Positions 1 to 8,397 of a DNA stretch of 64,000 nucleotides are shown here, piece by piece. The notes beneath the pieces are model-generated. The model was given only the letters and a program-made list of their open reading frames with translations. It did not search any database and was not told where the DNA came from. Within the stretch, counting starts at the first letter, position 1. Each line of letters begins with the position of its first letter. The position numbers were made by a program, and so were the translations under genes. Origin of the DNA: an uncultured Granulosicoccaceae bacterium (GTDB lineage Bacteria; Pseudomonadota; Gammaproteobacteria; Granulosicoccales; Granulosicoccaceae); NCBI GenBank assembly GCA_938007995.1, contig CALLLW010000036.1, positions 78,460-142,459 on the forward strand. The letters run 5' to 3'.

Positions 1-445
1 CACAAATGCCGCATGGCCGGATTCCAACCCGACCACTACCACCGGCAACACCGACCCTGGCGATGCAGGCCCTGGCGATGCAGGCCCTGGCAATACAGGC
101 AATGCAGGCCTGAACAATACAAGCTTCGATAATGCTGCCACCTCCAATGGTTCAAGCTTTTCTGTAATACAGGCGAGTTCTACAGGCACTTTCAACACCG
201 ACAGCTCATTTAACAACGAAGCGCCAACGAGCGCTCTCTACAACAACACAGGCACAGCGTTAACTGTATTGCAGCAGTGGAGCAATGTCAGAGCAACTGC
301 AGACATTAATAGCGAAATCCTGACATCACTGGCAGCTGGAAAAACCGTCACGCAAATTGGTGAATCCGGCCGCTGGATTGAAGTACAGGTTGATGAGCAA
401 CCCTCGGTAACCGGCTTTATGCACAGATCAACCGTAGCACCATAA
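1..445 (+). CDS. SH3b-domain protein, C-terminal part (5' end outside window)
   Basis: An open frame enters from the left edge and ends at TAA 443-445, giving 147 residues with no start in the window. The first half is low-complexity, rich in Thr, Asn, Gly and Ser, and contains short PGDAG-type repeats. The last ~55 residues read as a bacterial SH3 (SH3b) domain: a TVLQQWSNVRATADINSEI-like opening, then a Gly-Lys turn, GRWIEVQV and a closing GFMHRSTV. SH3b domains bind peptidoglycan or proteins in the envelope, so an extracytoplasmic role is likely. The gene at 5936 has the same plan (linker, then C-terminal SH3b) and may be a paralogue. Function is otherwise unknown; the N-terminal part must be read from the flanking sequence. 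Confidence 0.75.
   Translation, partial: TNAAWPDSNPTTTTGNTDPGDAGPGDAGPGNTGNAGLNNTSFDNAATSNGSSFSVIQASSTGTFNTDSSFNNEAPTSALYNNTGTALTVLQQWSNVRATADINSEILTSLAAGKTVTQIGESGRWIEVQVDEQPSVTGFMHRSTVAP
54..110 (+). repeat. Short in-frame tandem repeat, ~15 bp unit
   Basis: A CTGGCGATGCAGGCC-like 15-bp unit is repeated and then degenerates. In the coding frame it gives PGDAG, PGDAG, PGNTG, NAG. It forms a flexible linker before the SH3b domain and is a likely slippage site. Confidence 0.6.
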
Positions 446-1043
446 TGAACAGGCGACCTACCCTCATTCTTTATCAACGAAAAGTCACCACTGATTGAAT
501 ACATGCCGAATAACGCCGTGGTCCGGACAGTGCAGTTCAGGTAGACAAACTTCCTGGCCGGTTGAACGTGCAGGCTACTTTTTGAACCCCACTTACAACA
601 AGTATTAAGCGCTGTTCGCTCTGCGATGACTCGCGGACAACAGTCATGGTATTGAGTTCAATCAGAAAGCCTGATTGACGCGACGAGCGGCTTAGCCTGC
701 ACCTTGTCAGCATTCTCAAATAAGAATACTTCAGACATATTCATCACAGAATGTAATGCACACTCAACGCTTGTTGCTTATGCCGACGCTTAAAGATTTC
801 TCTGGTGTATGCAAAGCAGTAATCCAGCAGCATGAGTCAGTCGCGAAACAGATGTCGGAATCGGACGCCAGTCTTTAGACACGCGTCTATCTGAAATCGA
901 AGCGCACTCTTCCAATGTAGCAGTGTATACCGATTCGACACCGGACCTTAGCTGCACACTGGATGTTCATTTTTAATCGACTGTCCAGCGTTACCAAAAA
1001 AACCACCCGAATACAACATGGCTATGAGCTGAACTGTTATGTT
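446..1043. other. Intergenic region, no gene recognised
   Basis: About 600 bp between the SH3b protein and the csrA promoter region. Short open frames exist on both strands, but none resembles a known family or has a convincing ribosome binding site. No tRNA-like fold or strong terminator was seen. Confidence 0.5.
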
Positions 1044-1073
1044 TTGTTACGTAAGTGGATACCGGCTTACACT
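1044..1073 (+). promoter_or_regulatory. Possible sigma-70 promoter for csrA
   Basis: TTGTTA at 1044-1049 and TACACT at 1068-1073 are separated by 18 bp, leaving a leader of about 50 nt before the csrA start. This was picked by eye and other combinations are possible. Confidence 0.3.
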
Positions 1074-1107
1074 CAAATCAAAACGGGTATATCTTTGCTA
1101 GACCAAA

Positions 1108-1120
1108 GGACGGACAGGAG
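1108..1120 (+). promoter_or_regulatory. csrA ribosome binding site with three GGA triplets
   Basis: GGA occurs at 1108, 1112 and 1117, the last inside the AGGAG Shine-Dalgarno sequence 8-9 nt before the ATG. CsrA proteins bind GGA motifs in RNA leaders and often repress their own translation, so this cluster is a reasonable autoregulatory site. Direct evidence is only the motif spacing. Confidence 0.4.
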
Positions 1121-1128
1121 AAACCCAC

Positions 1129-1332
1129 ATGCTAATACTATCGAGAAAGCCTGGCGAGACGCTCAACATCGGTGATGAAGTAACCGTCACTGTTCTCGGC
1201 GTAAAGGGAAATCAGGTAAGAATCGGTATCAATGCTCCGCGTGATGTCGCTGTGCATCGTGAAGAAATATATCGCCGCATCGTCGCAGAGGAACGCAAAC
1301 AAAGTGTCGCAAAACCAACTCTCGTTACCTGA
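1129..1332 (+). CDS. csrA: Carbon storage regulator CsrA
   Basis: CsrA is a small dimeric RNA-binding protein that controls translation and stability of mRNAs for carbon metabolism, motility and biofilm. The 67-residue product begins [10 protein letters not shown] and carries the family core with [11 protein letters not shown], the [12 protein letters not shown] segment and an RRI helix, matching the usual 60-70 residue length. A strong AGGAG lies just upstream. The product is complete and all conserved RNA-contact regions (the L-R start and the VHREE segment) are present. It stands alone: the tRNA-Ser/tRNA-Arg genes often found beside csrA in gammaproteobacteria are not visible here. Confidence 0.96.
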   Translation: MLILSRKPGETLNIGDEVTVTVLGVKGNQVRIGINAPRDVAVHREEIYRRIVAEERKQSVAKPTLVT

Positions 1333-1915
1333 GAAATCCGCCTGAAAACTCCACCTGAGCGACCATTCGACGGCCACTTTTTGCTCGCGGCCGGCACCTT
1401 CGCAGTCTTAGCGATATCAACATGGGCTATGCTCTTTAACTCGTAGCAGGCTCGACCGACGCCAAATATTCGCGGTGTCATGAACACGACCAACCTGCAG
1501 TTCTGGCGGCTACAGTTCTGGCAGCTGCAGCTTGCGGCAATGCTCCCAGTCGCTATCGCTCTGCGGACAGTGCAAATCTGAAAGATTTGCGAGTTCGGAC
1601 GGTCATCGCCCTGCTACTCGGCGTAACAGCTGAGAACCCCGATACATGGCACAAAAGCCACGGCTCGCATAACCTGACCTGTGGTCACAAAACACCCACC
1701 CTTCCTGCCACCCGCCAGTCGGGCGCGTGACAATAGACGGCAAAAGACAACCTCTGCGACAGACTCACCCTCGCTTTACTCGAAAGCTCGTCAAGTATTT
1801 TCCGCATACGTGAACCACGCAATGTTTTACACGCGTGCACATTGCAAGCGCTGATAGCACCTTAAGCCAGCAAGCATTCCGGGCGATACCAGTGTAATCA
1901 CTGGACAAACTGACT
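1333..1915. other. Intergenic region with one perfect hairpin
   Basis: About 580 bp between csrA and the substrate-binding-protein gene. The only clear structure is an 8-bp perfect inverted repeat with a 3-nt loop at 1572-1590 (GCAAATCT/AGATTTGC). It is not followed by a T-run, so it is a weak terminator candidate. No credible gene was seen. Confidence 0.45.
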
Positions 1916-2938
1916 ATGAGTACGGATGCGAGCTTCTTTTTACGTAGAGGCAATTTTCTTATCCCGCTGATCGCTGCACTGATTCTGCAGTTGAGTCACG
2001 GCACCGCTTTTTCAAAGGACAGCAGCTCGGACCAGGCGGGCAAGAAATGCCTTTATGTCTCGTCTTTTCACGAAACAGATAATTGGTCGAGCGCTATTGA
2101 AAACAGTATCAGAGCCAGACTTCACGGTCACTGCCAGTTACATCGCATGTACATGGACACCAAACGCAACGTTTCTCCCGATGCGATTTTTGAAATAACC
2201 AACCAGATCATTGCAAAGATTGAGCAATGGAGCCCTGATGTTGTTATTACATCAGATGACAGCGCCGCAAAACACCTGATCGCACAGCACTACCGTAATG
2301 ATAAAACGCCATTCGTTTTTTCCGGCGTGAACTGGTCAGTCGAAGAATACGGTTTTCCCTATGAAAATGTCACAGGAATTGTTGAAGTTGCACCGATAAA
2401 GACTCTGTTGAAAGAGGCCACAACCATCTCGGGAAACGGCCGAAGAGCAGTATTTCTGGGAGCGGACACCACCACGGAGAAAAGGAATTTTAAACGCCTT
2501 CAACTGATGGCGGAAACCTACAACATTCAACTCGAACCGTTGTACTTTGCCTCGTTTTCTCAGTGGAAAAAAGCGCTGCAAAAAGCCAATGACTACGACT
2601 TCGCGGTACTTGGTATCAATGCGGCAATCAAGGACTGGAACTCAGCTGAAGCCAGAAAAGAAGCACTTGCCGTTAGCAGGAAACCCACCTTCACCACGGA
2701 AATTTCGATGATGCCCTACAGCACCTTCGGATTCACCAAGTTACCGAGCGAACAAGGCGAATGGGCTGCTACAGTGGCAATAAAAATCCTCAATGGCACC
2801 TCACCTCAGGAAATTCCGATTGCATCAAACAAGAAGTGGGAGTTCTGGGTCAACGAAGAAATACTCGACAGGCTGCCTGCTCAACCGGCTAGAAACTTAT
2901 TGCGCAAAGCAAAACGATTCCAGCCCGACAACACATAA
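1916..2938 (+). CDS. ABC-transporter-type periplasmic substrate-binding protein (ABC_sub_bind, PF04392-like)
   Basis: The 340-residue product has an N-terminal hydrophobic signal segment (about residues 13-32), then a two-lobed binding-protein pattern: KCLYVSSFHETDNW, the VVITSDDSAAKHL segment and FVFSGVNWS, as in the PF04392 family. No permease or ATPase gene is adjacent. Instead, a membrane c-di-GMP enzyme with a periplasmic sensor domain follows 219 bp downstream on the same strand. PF04392 proteins are often found beside sensor proteins, so I infer that it may feed a ligand signal to that enzyme rather than serve transport. The ligand is unknown. No strong Shine-Dalgarno precedes the ATG. 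Confidence 0.75.
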   Translation: MSTDASFFLRRGNFLIPLIAALILQLSHGTAFSKDSSSDQAGKKCLYVSSFHETDNWSSAIENSIRARLHGHCQLHRMYMDTKRNVSPDAIFEITNQIIAKIEQWSPDVVITSDDSAAKHLIAQHYRNDKTPFVFSGVNWSVEEYGFPYENVTGIVEVAPIKTLLKEATTISGNGRRAVFLGADTTTEKRNFKRLQLMAETYNIQLEPLYFASFSQWKKALQKANDYDFAVLGINAAIKDWNSAEARKEALAVSRKPTFTTEISMMPYSTFGFTKLPSEQGEWAATVAIKILNGTSPQEIPIASNKKWEFWVNEEILDRLPAQPARNLLRKAKRFQPDNT

Positions 2939-3157
2939 CTTTGTTGAATAATCAAACTGCATAAACAGCCTAAAGTAACCACAGTCTCAGTCGACAATGA
3001 ATTATGAGCAGAATAGTGTTTCGACCACGAGAGACCAACTACTTATACTGAATGAGCCAGGTGCAGATGCAGACAGTTACCGGTAAAGCACCGGACAATA
3101 TAGTTTGTTTCAAAACTACTCCACAGAATGAAACTCAAGTAACCGTCGAGTAAGCAA

Positions 3158-5908
3158 TTGTATCTTCGCACTATTTTAAAGGCTGTTTCAGGTGCACTGG
3201 CGATTTTTACATTGGCAGGCGTCACCGCACTGTGGCTTGAACACTCTGCCGAGAAAAGCGAACTCACCCGGCAGTCAATTGCCGCCACACAGCAAATTCA
3301 CGAGAACTTAACGTACGCGATTGGCACGTTACATTCGATGTCGGCAGTACATCAAGCCTCCCCAACAGGCTTTGATCAAAACAAGTTCGAGATGTTCGCA
3401 AGTAACCTGGTAACGAACCAGGCAACCATTTCCGCCGTCGGGCGTTTTGATATCGTACCTCAGGATGATCTCGAATATCTGCAGGCAGACCTTCAGCTTC
3501 ATGGCCTCTACCACTTTGAGCCAAAAAAATTAAATGAAGCAGGTGCGATTGAAACGCTTGCCTTGAAGTCGCAGTACACCATGCTTACGGCATTCTTCCC
3601 TCAGGATCCGGTGACTGCAAATTTCATCGGCCTCGATTTCAGCGAAATAAAATCGACCAGAACTGCGATCGAGGAAAGCTTGTCTTATAACAGCCCTGTA
3701 CCTGCAAAACTGCCACCAAAGTGGATTATCCCCGGGCAACTTAATGTTTTTAGCTCGACTTATTACGGTCACTTTGTGCCAGTAACACTTGAAGACCGCC
3801 GATTGCAAAGTGATGGCGGCTACTTCATTACTCTCGATATGAATGAAGTAATCTCTGCCGCCACCGGTGAGGACTTCCCACTCAGCATTGAGATTTCGCC
3901 GCTGTCCTTCGAAGACTCCGGTTACGTTGCAATGCAAGGCAGCGAAACAACAAAACAGAGAATCGCTTCCACGCTATTCCCTTCCACACCAATTAAACAC
4001 AACCTGATCATAGGCGCAAAGTCTACAACCATCACTTATCGCACACCCGCTGGTGTCACCCGAGCCCAGCAGATGTCTGCAGTTGCAAAGAGCCTTGGTG
4101 TATTACTTTTCTACTTGCTGGCTATGGCTATATACACCGCAATAAAGACATCACGCAGACAGATAATCTCAAACAAAAAAGCACTGGCCAAAGAACGAAA
4201 ACGCGCCCTGGTAACACTCAACTCACTACAGGACGCCGTGATCACTACAGATCAAGAAGACAAAATAGACTTCGTAAACCCGGCCATACTTAAAGTGTTG
4301 GGCCGAACAAGAGCAGAATTAATCGACCTGCCACTTGAACAACTACTGGAATCTGAGTTTGTCGTTCTGCAACAGAAAGCAGGTGATCTGCTTAACAGCG
4401 CAGAAGATGACCTTCATGCCGCCACCGACAGTTGCCTCCGGCGACTCAGTGACAGCGAAGGCCAGGAGATAATTTTCAACTGCCATTCTTCCGATATTGT
4501 TGCACAGGATGGCAACAAAATCGGCTCTGTCCTGACTATGAGAGACGTCAGCAAAGAATACGCTTTAACCACAGAGCTGGCACACCAGGCAACACACGAC
4601 GCACTGACATCACTGCCAAACAGAAGGAAATTCGAATCACTCGTAGATTCGATACTTAAAAACAACGCTGCATTGGAAAACAATAATCAAAAAAAGAACA
4701 ACCAGATAGTCGGCTATATAGATCTTGATCAATTCAAGCTGATCAATGATACGGTTGGGCACGCAGCTGGCGATACACTGCTGAAGAAGATTGCAACGGA
4801 TCTGACCTCACTGATACCAGATTATATCGAAATTGCACGACTCGGTGGTGACGAATTCGGATTTATCAGTACTGACTCAGATCAGACAGACGCTCACGCC
4901 ATAGCAAGGCTGTTCCACGATTTCTTTCAATCGTACTATTACACCACGAAAGAACAAACCTTTTCGATTCGAGCCAGCATTGGACTAACGAAGATCAGAG
5001 CGAACCACAACGCCGTAAATGAAGTATTGAGTGAGGTAGATATTGCCTGCTATACCGCCAAGGATGCTGGAAGAAACGGTTATGTTATCTATGATTCAGA
5101 GGATCTGGAAACACAGCAAAGAGAGGGTGAGATGCTATACCTTCCAATGCTGCAAACAGCACTGCAAGACAATCGTTTCACGCTCTATACGCAGCCAATC
5201 GCCAGCACACTCACCAGCGACAATCAGAGCATACATCACTACGAGTGCTTGCTCAGACTTATCCATACGACAGGTGAAGTCGTTACGCCTTACAAATTTA
5301 TCGTCGCTGCTGAAAGATATGATCTCATTAAAGAAATTGATCGCTGGGTGATTGAGAACGCTTTTAAGCAAATTTCACAGCTAAACGAAACTCTAAAGGG
5401 AACCCTGTTTAGCATTAATTTGTCCGGCCAAAGTGCGGTCGATCCGACCATGCCTGAATTTATAGAGTCTATGCTGACAGAACACCACATTGACTCTGCA
5501 TGTATTTGCTTTGAACTCACCGAAACAGCCGTTATCAGCAATTTCAGTCAAGCGCAAAAGCTGATCGCGTTCGTAAGAAACAGGGGTTGCACAATCGCGC
5601 TGGACGACTTTGGTGCCGGTGCCAGTTCTTTCGGGTATCTGAAGAACCTTGAGGTTGACTACTTAAAAATTGACGGACAATTCGTACGCGAAATGACATC
5701 GAATAAAGTTGACTTTGAAATGGTGCGCTCAATGAATGCAGTGGGCAAAGCGCTTGGTATAAAAACGATCGCAGAATTTGTCGAAAGCGAAGAGATACTT
5801 ACAGCATTGGCCTCCATCGAAGTGGACTATGCACAAGGATACTTCTTAGGCAAACCAAAACCTATGGAAGATCTTGCAAACGGAAGTCATCTGAGAACAG
5901 CAGCGTAG
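3158..5908 (+). CDS. Membrane CHASE-PAS-GGDEF-EAL c-di-GMP turnover protein
   Basis: A 916-residue bifunctional-type c-di-GMP enzyme. A transmembrane segment near residues 10-28 and another near 312-332 flank a periplasmic CHASE-like sensor domain. A PAS domain (about 350-460), GGDEF and EAL follow. GGDEF is intact at residues 563-567, with an upstream DLDQFKLIND Mg/GTP site. The inhibitory RxxD I-site expected five residues before GGDEF is absent. In the EAL domain the signature is ECL (Glu 696), which keeps the metal-binding Glu. DDFG, KIDG, a conserved AEFVE segment and QGY are also present, so phosphodiesterase activity is plausible. The start is TTG, since no ATG lies near the first membrane segment. 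The dominant activity cannot be told from sequence. Confidence 0.88.
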   Translation: MYLRTILKAVSGALAIFTLAGVTALWLEHSAEKSELTRQSIAATQQIHENLTYAIGTLHSMSAVHQASPTGFDQNKFEMFASNLVTNQATISAVGRFDIVPQDDLEYLQADLQLHGLYHFEPKKLNEAGAIETLALKSQYTMLTAFFPQDPVTANFIGLDFSEIKSTRTAIEESLSYNSPVPAKLPPKWIIPGQLNVFSSTYYGHFVPVTLEDRRLQSDGGYFITLDMNEVISAATGEDFPLSIEISPLSFEDSGYVAMQGSETTKQRIASTLFPSTPIKHNLIIGAKSTTITYRTPAGVTRAQQMSAVAKSLGVLLFYLLAMAIYTAIKTSRRQIISNKKALAKERKRALVTLNSLQDAVITTDQEDKIDFVNPAILKVLGRTRAELIDLPLEQLLESEFVVLQQKAGDLLNSAEDDLHAATDSCLRRLSDSEGQEIIFNCHSSDIVAQDGNKIGSVLTMRDVSKEYALTTELAHQATHDALTSLPNRRKFESLVDSILKNNAALENNNQKKNNQIVGYIDLDQFKLINDTVGHAAGDTLLKKIATDLTSLIPDYIEIARLGGDEFGFISTDSDQTDAHAIARLFHDFFQSYYYTTKEQTFSIRASIGLTKIRANHNAVNEVLSEVDIACYTAKDAGRNGYVIYDSEDLETQQREGEMLYLPMLQTALQDNRFTLYTQPIASTLTSDNQSIHHYECLLRLIHTTGEVVTPYKFIVAAERYDLIKEIDRWVIENAFKQISQLNETLKGTLFSINLSGQSAVDPTMPEFIESMLTEHHIDSACICFELTETAVISNFSQAQKLIAFVRNRGCTIALDDFGAGASSFGYLKNLEVDYLKIDGQFVREMTSNKVDFEMVRSMNAVGKALGIKTIAEFVESEEILTALASIEVDYAQGYFLGKPKPMEDLANGSHLRTAA

Positions 5909-5935
5909 TTCGCTTAACCTATCTCCGAGACCGTT

Positions 5936-6784
5936 ATGATCCGACAACCGCGAAAAAGACGCAAACTGACGTTACATCCGCACGGCGTTATTTATCTTGA
6001 TGACCGTGAGCGCATCACAAACCCTGACAATCAACCCCCGCTGCAAGAACCACGGGCGCGAGTTTGGCCAGCCACAGAACCGGACCGAAGCAATTCCGGC
6101 GGCTTGAACATAGCGCTTAAAGGTACAGCCACAATACTGTTAGTCGCCATAGCTGCTTTGTGGGCGAATGAAAGCGCAAACCACCGGTCAGGCATCATAC
6201 ACACCGGTTTTATTTTACCCGCCGATACAGTTATAGACAACGCCTCCGCTAAGCAAAGTGCAGCCAACACCAATAATCAGCTTACGTGGCCGGGCGAAGT
6301 AAACACGAGCACTACAACCGATAAAACAACAACACGCACGGTTAATCAGCCTCAGTTGCAATCAAACCTGACCTTGGTGGAAATACCCTCTTCAGCCAGC
6401 AACACTACGACAAAGCCTGTCTCAAGTGACCGCCAGGCAGTCACTCTGAAAATCAACAGAGAGAATCCTGATTCAATTTCGGTGAATGCAAACGCCGCCC
6501 TATCTGCAAACGAGCAAGGTAGCTCGGCGTTCTCATCAGCGTTAGCAGAAAGTACTACCTATAACGAAGACTACTTTGTCAGTGCTTATAGAGCGATACT
6601 GTTTTCGAATCTTTCCGCGACCGCGAACGAGACCCCTATTGCCCACGGCACCAGAGTAAACGTGATTGAAGAGCTGGATGAATGGGTTCGAATAACCGTT
6701 GCCGATATAGCCATCGACGGCTTTATTCACTATACTCAGCTAAGTACAGGCCAGCTAAATACAGGCCAGTCAAGCGCAAGATAG
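5936..6784 (+). CDS. Membrane-anchored protein with C-terminal SH3b-like domain
   Basis: The 282-residue product starts with a basic cytoplasmic stretch (PRKRRK, residues 5-10), has one membrane segment at about 60-78, then a long Ser/Thr/Asn-rich linker, and ends in an SH3b-like fold (about 213-270; ILFSNLSATANETP, then a Gly-Thr turn, EWVRITV and a closing GFIHYTQL). The arrangement suggests a type II membrane protein with the SH3b domain in the periplasm, where such domains contact peptidoglycan. It follows the c-di-GMP enzyme by 27 bp and probably shares its transcript. It resembles the protein ending at 445. The specific role is unknown. Confidence 0.65.
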   Translation: MIRQPRKRRKLTLHPHGVIYLDDRERITNPDNQPPLQEPRARVWPATEPDRSNSGGLNIALKGTATILLVAIAALWANESANHRSGIIHTGFILPADTVIDNASAKQSAANTNNQLTWPGEVNTSTTTDKTTTRTVNQPQLQSNLTLVEIPSSASNTTTKPVSSDRQAVTLKINRENPDSISVNANAALSANEQGSSAFSSALAESTTYNEDYFVSAYRAILFSNLSATANETPIAHGTRVNVIEELDEWVRITVADIAIDGFIHYTQLSTGQLNTGQSSAR

Positions 6785-6825
6785 CGGCCACAATCACCAA
6801 CAGCAGCCGAATGCATGTGATCGTT

Positions 6826-8397
6826 CTACTGTATGCTCTTTACCAGATCCGGCAGCTTTAAGCGAAGAATTTTACCAGACGGTCCTTTTGGCAATTCATC
6901 AAAAAAGTAAATTTTTTTGGGTGCTTTTACCTTTCCAACTCCCGACTCACAAAATTGCATCAGTTCTACTTCAGAACAGTGGTGGCCATCACGAAGAGCG
7001 ACACAAGCGTAGACCTCCTGACCATAATTTTCATCGTCAAGACCAAAGGCGGCGGCTTCAAGCACCGCATCGTGTTTGTAAAGCACGTCATCAATTTCCC
7101 GTGGTGCGATATTTTCACCTCCACGAATTATCAGTTCTTTCAACCTGCCGGTGATAAAAAGATAACCATCTATATCCTTGACACCGAGATCACCGGTTCT
7201 GAACCATCCATTCACAAATGCATCGTCTGTTGCAGTGGGATTTTTATAATATTCAGTCAGGACATTCTCACCACGAATCAAAAGTTCACCTACAGTCTCC
7301 GCTGGCAGAAGATTCCCGTTTTCGTCAGCTATTTCTATCTCGTTGCCAACCGGCATACCAACAGATCCTGGTTTGCGGATATCGGGCGGCATCGGGTTAC
7401 TTGCAACCGTGCCTGCAGTTTCTGTTAAGCCGAGTGTTTCAATCATTGGTGTATAAAAAGCTTCTTCCCATTGCATCAATACAATCGCCGGCAAGGGCGC
7501 TGAAGCAGATCGCGCAAAGCGAAACTGCTGTAGTGATGGTTCATTTCCAAAATCGAAATCTTCAGTATCTGACTGATCAAGCAAATATTTTATAATGGTG
7601 GGCACAATGCTGCTCCAGGTGCATTGATACTCTGCCACCCAGGTCCAATAGAGTTTAACGCTGAACTTGCGCGGCATTACGACAGAGCCACCACTCACCA
7701 ATGGTGCTGCAACAGTAACCATTGCACCGTTAATGTGATACACCGGCAAAACACACAAGGCGCGATCACTGCTCGTCAGTGCATGACCCTGCATCACGTT
7801 CCTGCCACCGCTGATAACAGCCTGCTGCGACAATATTGCCCCTTTCGGCAAACCGGTGGAACCTGACGTATACAAAAGCAAAGCCTGATCATCTTCTGAT
7901 GGCACATCATCATCGGTGAAGACCGATCCAATCCCACCTGAATCATCAGCATCAGGCCATTGGGGTCCGAGTAAATCATCAACAACAATCACTTTAATTT
8001 CACGGTCTGATCTTTCCACCAAAGTCGTCAGCAACTCCTCGAACTCGGGTGCTACAAAGACAACATCGGCATCACAATGATCCAGCACATGCTGCATTTG
8101 TGTTTCACCAGCTACCGCATTGATTGGCACAACTACCCGACGGTTTGCCATTACGCCCAGAAAAAGCCCGGTGGCCCACTGGCCATTGTTTATCAGAAAC
8201 GCAACCTTCTTTTGCGGCCCAACCCCTAAAGCCCGCAAGTGTTCACCAATAAGATCAACCTTTTGCTTTAATCCTGCAAAGGTTAACTCCTCCCCCTCAG
8301 AGTGCTCATCAGCCGGGGTTATCAGAAACACACTTTCAGGGGTTTGTTCGGCACGATGGTCAACATAAGCTCTTATTGTACTCAGCATGGTAGTCAC
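6826..8397 (-). CDS. Class I adenylate-forming acyl-CoA ligase (possible sulfoacetate-CoA ligase)
   Basis: A 523-residue AMP-dependent synthetase/ligase that activates a carboxylic acid through an acyl-adenylate. The P-loop-like YTSGSTGLPKG motif is at residues 176-186. Further on are ETLGLTE, the TGD/GR hinge region, GGENIAPREI and the catalytic Lys in PSGKILR near the C-terminus. The GTG start overlaps the TGA of the aldehyde dehydrogenase gene by 4 bp (GTGA), so the two are translationally coupled. An acyl-CoA ligase paired with a CoA-acylating aldehyde dehydrogenase is the SauT/SauS arrangement for sulfoacetate. No Xsc or sulfonate transporter is nearby, so the substrate is a hypothesis. 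An ATG three codons in is an alternative start. Confidence 0.85.
   Translation of the reverse strand: MTTMLSTIRAYVDHRAEQTPESVFLITPADEHSEGEELTFAGLKQKVDLIGEHLRALGVGPQKKVAFLINNGQWATGLFLGVMANRRVVVPINAVAGETQMQHVLDHCDADVVFVAPEFEELLTTLVERSDREIKVIVVDDLLGPQWPDADDSGGIGSVFTDDDVPSEDDQALLLYTSGSTGLPKGAILSQQAVISGGRNVMQGHALTSSDRALCVLPVYHINGAMVTVAAPLVSGGSVVMPRKFSVKLYWTWVAEYQCTWSSIVPTIIKYLLDQSDTEDFDFGNEPSLQQFRFARSASAPLPAIVLMQWEEAFYTPMIETLGLTETAGTVASNPMPPDIRKPGSVGMPVGNEIEIADENGNLLPAETVGELLIRGENVLTEYYKNPTATDDAFVNGWFRTGDLGVKDIDGYLFITGRLKELIIRGGENIAPREIDDVLYKHDAVLEAAAFGLDDENYGQEVYACVALRDGHHCSEVELMQFCESGVGKVKAPKKIYFFDELPKGPSGKILRLKLPDLVKSIQ

Noticed and set aside
1572..1590. Hairpin as csrA terminator
   Set aside because: Perfect stem, but no T-run and 240 bp from the csrA stop. 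Kept only as a note in the intergenic entry.
7794..8368. Alternative-frame open frames within the acyl-CoA ligase gene
   Set aside because: They lie inside a gene with full family motifs; typical shadow frames.
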